Positions 32,780 to 36,649 of a stretch of DNA of 36,649 nt are shown piece after piece. The notes beneath the pieces were generated by a model. The model was not told the DNA's origin. It saw only the letters and a list, made by a program, of their open reading frames with translations, and searched no databases. The DNA comes from Gemmatimonadales bacterium (GTDB lineage Bacteria; Gemmatimonadota; Gemmatimonadetes; Longimicrobiales; Gaopeijiaceae), in the NCBI GenBank assembly GCA_007695195.1, contig REEG01000160.1:1-36649 (forward strand), read 5' to 3'. How positions within the stretch are numbered: the stretch's first letter is position 1; every line of letters starts with the position of its first letter. The position numbers and the translations under genes are program-made.

Positions 32780-33204
32780 CAGACCCCTTCGGGCTGTCGG
32801 TCCGTCCCGAACCACTCGCGGATGTACGCCACCGCGTCGGTGGTGGGCGTCCCCGGGCCGAAGAGGCGACCGATCCCCAGGGTCTCCAGCTCCTTCATGT
32901 CCTCCTCGGGGATGATGCCGCCCCCGGTGAGGAGGATGTGATGGGCGCCCTCTGCCTTCAGGAGTTCGCGGACCCTGGGGAAGAGGGTCATGTGGGCGCC
33001 GGACAGGACCGACATGGCCACCACATCCACGTCTTCCTGCACGGCGGCGGCCACGATCATCTCCGGAGTCTGATGGAGACCGGTGTAGACCACCTCGAAG
33101 CCGGCGTCCCGGAAGACGCTGGCGATGACCTTGGCGCCCCGATCATGCCCGTCCAGCCCGGGCTTGGCCACCAGCACCCGGATCCTCCGTTCTCCTTCAC
33201 TCAT
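32779..33204 (-). CDS. Stand-alone B12-binding subunit of a methylmalonyl-CoA mutase-type enzyme
   Basis: I start at the ATG at 33204 (141 residues), with GGAG 8 bases upstream; a GTG at 33222 would add six residues. It is a single Rossmann-like cobalamin-binding domain with the base-off signature DGHDRG (Asp18, His20, Gly23), [11 protein letters not shown] and [10 protein letters not shown]. It matches the small chain of split acyl-CoA mutases (mcmA2, hcmB, icmB-like). The large catalytic subunit is not in the window. It is the first gene of the coupled block and overlaps the carboxyltransferase gene by one base. It probably serves methylmalonyl-CoA mutase encoded elsewhere, or a different acyl-CoA mutase suited to this pathway. 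Confidence 0.92.
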   Translation of the reverse strand: MSEGERRIRVLVAKPGLDGHDRGAKVIASVFRDAGFEVVYTGLHQTPEMIVAAAVQEDVDVVAMSVLSGAHMTLFPRVRELLKAEGAHHILLTGGGIIPEEDMKELETLGIGRLFGPGTPTTDAVAYIREWFGTDRQPEGV

Positions 33205-33278
33205 GGATTCAGCTCCGTGCACCGAGTTGTCCTGTAGAACCTTCAGCCTCCTAAGCTAAAAACGACGAAGGGGTGGGG

Positions 33279-33989
33279 CTACCGCCCCTGGAAATAGTCC
33301 GGCAGATCCCGGACTGCCGCCACCCGGTCCACGGGAAACTCGAGCCGGCCCGCCGGATCCAGGAGGATGGCGGACATGTCGGCGCCCCATGCACCCACTA
33401 CGTCCACCGGGTAGAGGTCGCCCACATAGAGGCAGTCTTCGGGGGGGAGGTCCAGACGACGGGCCCCTTCCCGGAAGATGCGCGGGTCCGGCTTCTCGAT
33501 GCCCACCTTCTCCGAGTCGATGACGAATTCAACCAATTCCCGGAGGCCGGTGCGGATCAGGACATCTTCCATGCGGCCGTCGGCGTTGGAGATGACCCCG
33601 AGGCGGTAACCCTGCCGTGCCAGCACTTCCAGCGCATCGCCCGTCCCCTCTTCCACATGGGTCCAGAGGTGGTCCCGGGCGTGCTCTTCCCGGAGAAGAT
33701 GTCCCACCTCGTCCATGGCGTCTTCCGGGACACCGGAGAGGGAGAAGATGGTGATGAAGTAGTCGCGCCAGAGGTGGGGCTCGGTGCCCACGTGCCCTTC
33801 GGATACCCGGCGGGCCAGCTCCTCACGGGCCGCGAGCTCGGCCGACACGAAGCGGTCCGCCTCCCACCCGACGCCGGCGGATCGGTAGATCTGGGCCATG
33901 CGGACGCGGTCGGCGAAGACCAGGGTGTTGCCGGCATCGAAGAGGATGGCGCGCGGGGCGGGGACGGTGGGGGGCGGAACGAGCGTCAC
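33279..33989 (-). CDS. HAD-superfamily hydrolase with altered motif I
   Basis: Starting at the GTG at 33989 (GGAG 9 bases upstream) the protein has 236 residues. HAD motifs are clear: motif I FDAGNTL with nucleophile Asp18, motif II VISNADG, motif III Lys in GIEKPDPRIF and motif IV YVGDLYPVD. An alpha-helical C1 cap lies between motifs I and II. In motif I the second Asp of the usual DxD, the general acid/base, is replaced by Gly (DAG). This is seen in a sub-group related to HDHD3 and may reduce phosphatase activity or change the reaction. It is probably a cytoplasmic small-molecule phosphatase or haloacid-type hydrolase. The longer frame to 34082 is low-complexity and rejected. Confidence 0.85.
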   Translation of the reverse strand: MTLVPPPTVPAPRAILFDAGNTLVFADRVRMAQIYRSAGVGWEADRFVSAELAAREELARRVSEGHVGTEPHLWRDYFITIFSLSGVPEDAMDEVGHLLREEHARDHLWTHVEEGTGDALEVLARQGYRLGVISNADGRMEDVLIRTGLRELVEFVIDSEKVGIEKPDPRIFREGARRLDLPPEDCLYVGDLYPVDVVGAWGADMSAILLDPAGRLEFPVDRVAAVRDLPDYFQGR

Positions 33990-34109
33990 CGGCGGCACTC
34001 CAGGTGGCAAGGGAGGATTGAGGGGAGCGTAACGGCAGGGGCTACCCTGGCCCCGGGGTGGAGGTTCGCCGAGCCGCCCCACCCTTCCACCGGACCTCGC
34101 CGAGCCGCC

Positions 34110-34628
34110 CTACCCGTCGTCCACGGGACCTCGGGGGGGCGGTCCCTCCTCCTCGATCCGGGCCACCTCCTCCTCGGTGAAGAGGCGCGAGTGGATGAAG
34201 AAGCGGACGCCTTCGGGCGCCTCCAGCGAGAATCCGCTCCCCCGGCCCTCCACCACATCCAGCGTCAGGTGGGTATGGGCCCAGTACTCGTATTGCTTCC
34301 CGCCGATGTAGTAGGGGGTCCCCGCGAGGTCACCCAGATAGACGTCCCGCTGCCCGACCTGGAATTCCCGCCGAGGATAGCACATGGGCGAACTGCCGTC
34401 GCAGCACCCGCCCGACTGATGGAGAAGGAGGGGGCCGTGGACCTCTTCCAGCGAGGTGAGAAGATCCACAGCGGCCTGGGTGGCCGAGGCCCGGAGCCCC
34501 TCCACAACCACGGGTACGGACTCCACCGCGGCATCGGCGGAGGGAGGGGTGGCCTCGGGGGAAGGTCCCGCCGCGGCGGCAGCGGGATGTGTGCCTGCGG
34601 AGCTGAAATCCGACTCAGCGGTGTTCAC
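34110..34628 (-). CDS. DUF779 family protein
   Basis: I start at the GTG at 34628, with GAGGAGG 9 bases upstream (172 residues). The first 40 residues are Ala/Pro-rich. The rest is the DUF779 domain (PF05610): HQSGGCCDGSSPMCYPRREF, then QRDVYLGDLAGTPYYIGGKQ, YEYWAHTHLTLDVVEGRGSG and FSLEAPEGVRFFIHSRLFTE. The Cys-Cys and Met-Cys residues suggest a metal or redox site. The family is usually encoded beside ExaC-type aldehyde dehydrogenase genes, as here, but its role is unknown. Confidence 0.92.
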   Translation of the reverse strand: MNTAESDFSSAGTHPAAAAAGPSPEATPPSADAAVESVPVVVEGLRASATQAAVDLLTSLEEVHGPLLLHQSGGCCDGSSPMCYPRREFQVGQRDVYLGDLAGTPYYIGGKQYEYWAHTHLTLDVVEGRGSGFSLEAPEGVRFFIHSRLFTEEEVARIEEEGPPPRGPVDDG

Positions 34629-34740
34629 GGGTTTGATCCTCCTCGGGTCGGGGGGAAGGGTCGGATGGGATGATTCCACGGAACCAGGGCGACTGCGGGA
34701 GACCTTCCCCGGAGGCGCCCCATGGCCATCCGCCCACGGA

Positions 34741-34763
34741 CACCGGACAACGGTAGTCCGGTG
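34741..34763 (-). terminator. Hairpin after the aldehyde dehydrogenase gene
   Basis: CACCGGAC and GTCCGGTG form a perfect 8-base stem with a 7-base loop 35 bases after the dehydrogenase stop and before the DUF779 gene. It has no T tract. It may terminate or attenuate transcription between the two. Confidence 0.45.
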
Positions 34764-34797
34764 CCCGCGGGACGTGGCCTTGCGCCCATGGGAGCGT

Positions 34798-36348
34798 CTA
34801 GAAGAAGCCCAGCTTCCGGGGCGAGTAGCTCACCAGGAGGTTCTTGGTGTGCTGGTAATGGGACAGGCTCATGAGGTGATTCTCACGGCCGATCCCCGAC
34901 TGCTTGTAGCCGCCGAAGGCCGCATGGGCCGGATACGCGTGGTAGCAGTTCACCCAGACCCGTCCAGCCTGGATTCCCCGCCCCATGCGGTAGGCGTCGT
35001 TCTGGTTGCGGGTCCACACACCGGCGCCCAGCCCATACAGCGTGTCATTGCCGATTTCCAGCGCATCGTCAAAGTCCTTGAAGCTGGTCACCGCCACCAC
35101 CGGTCCGAAGATCTCCTCCTGGAAGACCCGCATCCGATTGTGCCCCTCGAAGATGGTGGGCTTGATGTAGAAGCCTTCCTCCAGCTCCCCTTCATGGACC
35201 CGGCGGCCCCCTCCGGAGAGCACCTTGGCCCCCTCCAGCTTCCCGATGTCGATGTACCGGAGGATCTTCTGGAGCTGATCCCGGGAGGCCTGGGCACCCA
35301 GCATGGTCTCGGGGTTCAGGGGGTTGCCCTCCACGATGGCCTCGGTCCTTGCGATGGCCCGCTCCATGAACTGGTCGTAGATGGACTCGTGGACCAGCGC
35401 CCGGGACGGGCAGGTGCAGACCTCTCCCTGATTCAGGGCGAACATGGCGAAGCCTTCGAGGCACTTATCGAAGAAGTCGTCGTCTGCGTCCATGATGTCG
35501 GGGAAGAAGATGTTGGGCGACTTCCCGCCCAGCTCCAGCGTCACCGGAATCAGGTTCTCCGAGGCGTACTGCATGATGAGCCGACCCGTCGTGGTCTCAC
35601 CGGTGAAGGCGATCTTGGCGATGCGGTCGCTGGAGGCCAGGGGCTTTCCGGCCTCCACCCCGAAGCCCTGGACCACATTTACCACCCCGCTGGGAAGGAT
35701 GTCCGCCACCAGCTCCATGAAGGCCAGGATTGAGACCGGGGTCTGCTCCGCCGGCTTGATCACCACGCAGTTCCCCGCCGCCAGCGCCGGCGCCAGCTTC
35801 CACACGGCCATGAGGAGAGGGAAGTTCCAGGGGATGATCTGCCCCACCACCCCCAGGGGCTCGTAGTAGTGGTAGGCCACCGTGTCGGCGTCCAGTTCGG
35901 ATATCCGCCCTTCCTGGGCCCGGATCGCCCCGGCGAAATAGCGAAGATGATCCACCGCCAGCGGGAGGTCGGCGTGGGTGGTTTCCCGGATGGGCTTTCC
36001 GTTGTCCAGGGTCTCCACCAGGGCCATGGCGTCCAGGTTCTCTTCCAGCCGGTCCGCCATTCGGTTCAGGACCACGGCCCGCTCGGCGGCCGATGTCCGT
36101 CCCCAGGAAATGGCTGCTGCGTGGGCTGCGTCCAACGCCATTTCGATGTCCCGGTGATCGGACCGAGCCACCTCGCAGAGAGGCTGCCCGGTGATGGGCG
36201 TCGGGTTCATGAAGTACTTCCCACCCACCGGGGCTCGGTACTCCCCTCCGATCCAGTTTTCGTACCTGGGCCGGACGGGGATGCTCATCTGCTCGGAATC
36301 AACCGACGAGGGAAGGGTCGGTGGGGGCGTGGGAGTGGTGGTTGCCAT
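34798..36348 (-). CDS. NAD(P)-dependent aldehyde dehydrogenase (ExaC-like)
   Basis: The start at the ATG at 36348 has GGAGAG 6-7 bases upstream and gives 516 residues. This cytoplasmic enzyme oxidises aldehydes to acids. Key residues are Asn175 (PWNFPLL), Glu272 (LELGGKS) and the catalytic Cys311 (GEVCTC); EIFGPVV and [13 protein letters not shown] in the C-terminal part are also typical. The sequence [19 protein letters not shown] and the paired CTC cysteines fit the ExaC/AldB acetaldehyde dehydrogenase group. It leaves about 170 bases before the DUF779 gene, which is the expected neighbour of this group. The first 20 residues are a low-complexity Thr/Pro extension; an ATG 20 codons in is an alternative start. 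Confidence 0.96.
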   Translation of the reverse strand: MATTTPTPPPTLPSSVDSEQMSIPVRPRYENWIGGEYRAPVGGKYFMNPTPITGQPLCEVARSDHRDIEMALDAAHAAAISWGRTSAAERAVVLNRMADRLEENLDAMALVETLDNGKPIRETTHADLPLAVDHLRYFAGAIRAQEGRISELDADTVAYHYYEPLGVVGQIIPWNFPLLMAVWKLAPALAAGNCVVIKPAEQTPVSILAFMELVADILPSGVVNVVQGFGVEAGKPLASSDRIAKIAFTGETTTGRLIMQYASENLIPVTLELGGKSPNIFFPDIMDADDDFFDKCLEGFAMFALNQGEVCTCPSRALVHESIYDQFMERAIARTEAIVEGNPLNPETMLGAQASRDQLQKILRYIDIGKLEGAKVLSGGGRRVHEGELEEGFYIKPTIFEGHNRMRVFQEEIFGPVVAVTSFKDFDDALEIGNDTLYGLGAGVWTRNQNDAYRMGRGIQAGRVWVNCYHAYPAHAAFGGYKQSGIGRENHLMSLSHYQHTKNLLVSYSPRKLGFF

Positions 36349-36649
36349 GGGGATCTCTCCTGGGCTGAACGGAACGAAGGCTGCCAAGGGCCGCCGGTCT
36401 CCAGGGCGGCTCGGGGAAGCGGCGATGTGGATTGCACCCGCGGAGCACGGGCACGTCTACAAACTCCACACTTAACAGGAAGATCCTGACAACGCCGCGA
36501 TATTGCAAATCCCGCCGCGCCGCCATGCAGCGGCTGCGGCCCAATCGAACTCGTCTCTCCCGCCCCTGCCCCTGCACTTCGGTCCGCCCACCAAATCAGG
36601 GCTGACTCTCCGTCCCGCCCCCGGCCGCCCCGGCCCGCCCACGGCCCAC
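36349..36649. other. Non-coding end of window upstream of the aldehyde dehydrogenase gene
   Basis: This 301-base stretch has no supportable gene; the open frames in it are low-complexity shadows. It includes the Shine-Dalgarno region of the dehydrogenase and an AT-richer patch at about 36460-36512 where a minus-strand promoter would be expected. TTGTCA (36492-36487) could be a -35, but no matching -10 was found at 16-18 bases. Confidence 0.5.

Noticed and set aside
36299-36577. 92-codon minus-strand open frame at the window end
   Set aside because: It overlaps the start of the aldehyde dehydrogenase gene in another frame and has no motif or ribosome binding site.
1-36649. Search for CRISPR arrays, tRNA or rRNA genes, insertion sequences and phage genes
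   Set aside because: None seen by eye; the only tandem repeats are the short ones in the receptor leader and the hydrolase-barrel linker, and no transposase or integrase motif occurs.

Overview
The window is high-GC bacterial DNA that is densely coded and mostly on the minus strand. I find no rRNA, tRNA, CRISPR array, insertion sequence or phage gene. The mix suggests a Gram-negative, aerobic heterotroph, most likely Gemmatimonadota or a close relative. It has a TonB-dependent receptor, an Omp85-type barrel, several lipoproteins, an NfeD/FloA pair, an acyl-CoA/AtuA catabolic cluster and a NavAb-like sodium channel. The phylum call is inference from gene content and base composition; no marker gene was searched. 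All product names come from motif recognition by eye.

Layout. (1) 36-7804, minus: a TonB-dependent receptor followed by four genes that overlap by 4 bases each: a DUF4876 surface lipoprotein, a DUF6850 outer-membrane barrel, an unrecognised lipoprotein and an EamA/DMT permease. Read together they look like an envelope-spanning uptake or handling system of unknown substrate. Its leader holds a three-copy repeat and two dyads, one of them Fur-box-like. (2) 8075-9007, minus: a zinc-dependent phospholipase C-like protein, divergent from acnA (9198-12068), with two strong inverted repeats between them. (3) 12182-13051, minus: a DUF6544-like lipoprotein, divergent from a remarkable fusion (13208-15385) of a complete alpha/beta-hydrolase to an Omp85/BamA-type barrel through a 12-base tandem-repeat linker. 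(4) 15467-18974, minus: nfeD, floA and a disordered membrane-anchored protein, with a further lipoprotein upstream (19057-19932). (5) 20016-21808, plus: a voltage-gated sodium channel, then DUF2237 and chorismate mutase genes that overlap. (6) 21872-25367, minus: an MltD-like lytic transglycosylase and the rng-rplU-rpmA ribosomal/RNase group, with a clear promoter and an intrinsic terminator. (7) 25563-33204, minus: acyl-CoA dehydrogenase, a short RecQ, a small membrane protein and a tightly coupled five-gene block (B12-binding domain, acyl-CoA carboxylase beta, AtuA, AtuA C-terminal domain, enoyl-CoA hydratase). This block resembles terpene/leucine-type branched acyl-CoA catabolism but has no biotin carboxylase. 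(8) 33279-36348, minus: a HAD hydrolase, DUF779 and an ExaC-type aldehyde dehydrogenase.

The two strongest candidates for undescribed biology are the hydrolase-barrel fusion, which has the architecture of a type Vd (PlpD-like) autotransporter with a different passenger enzyme, and the receptor-DUF4876-DUF6850-lipoprotein-permease operon.
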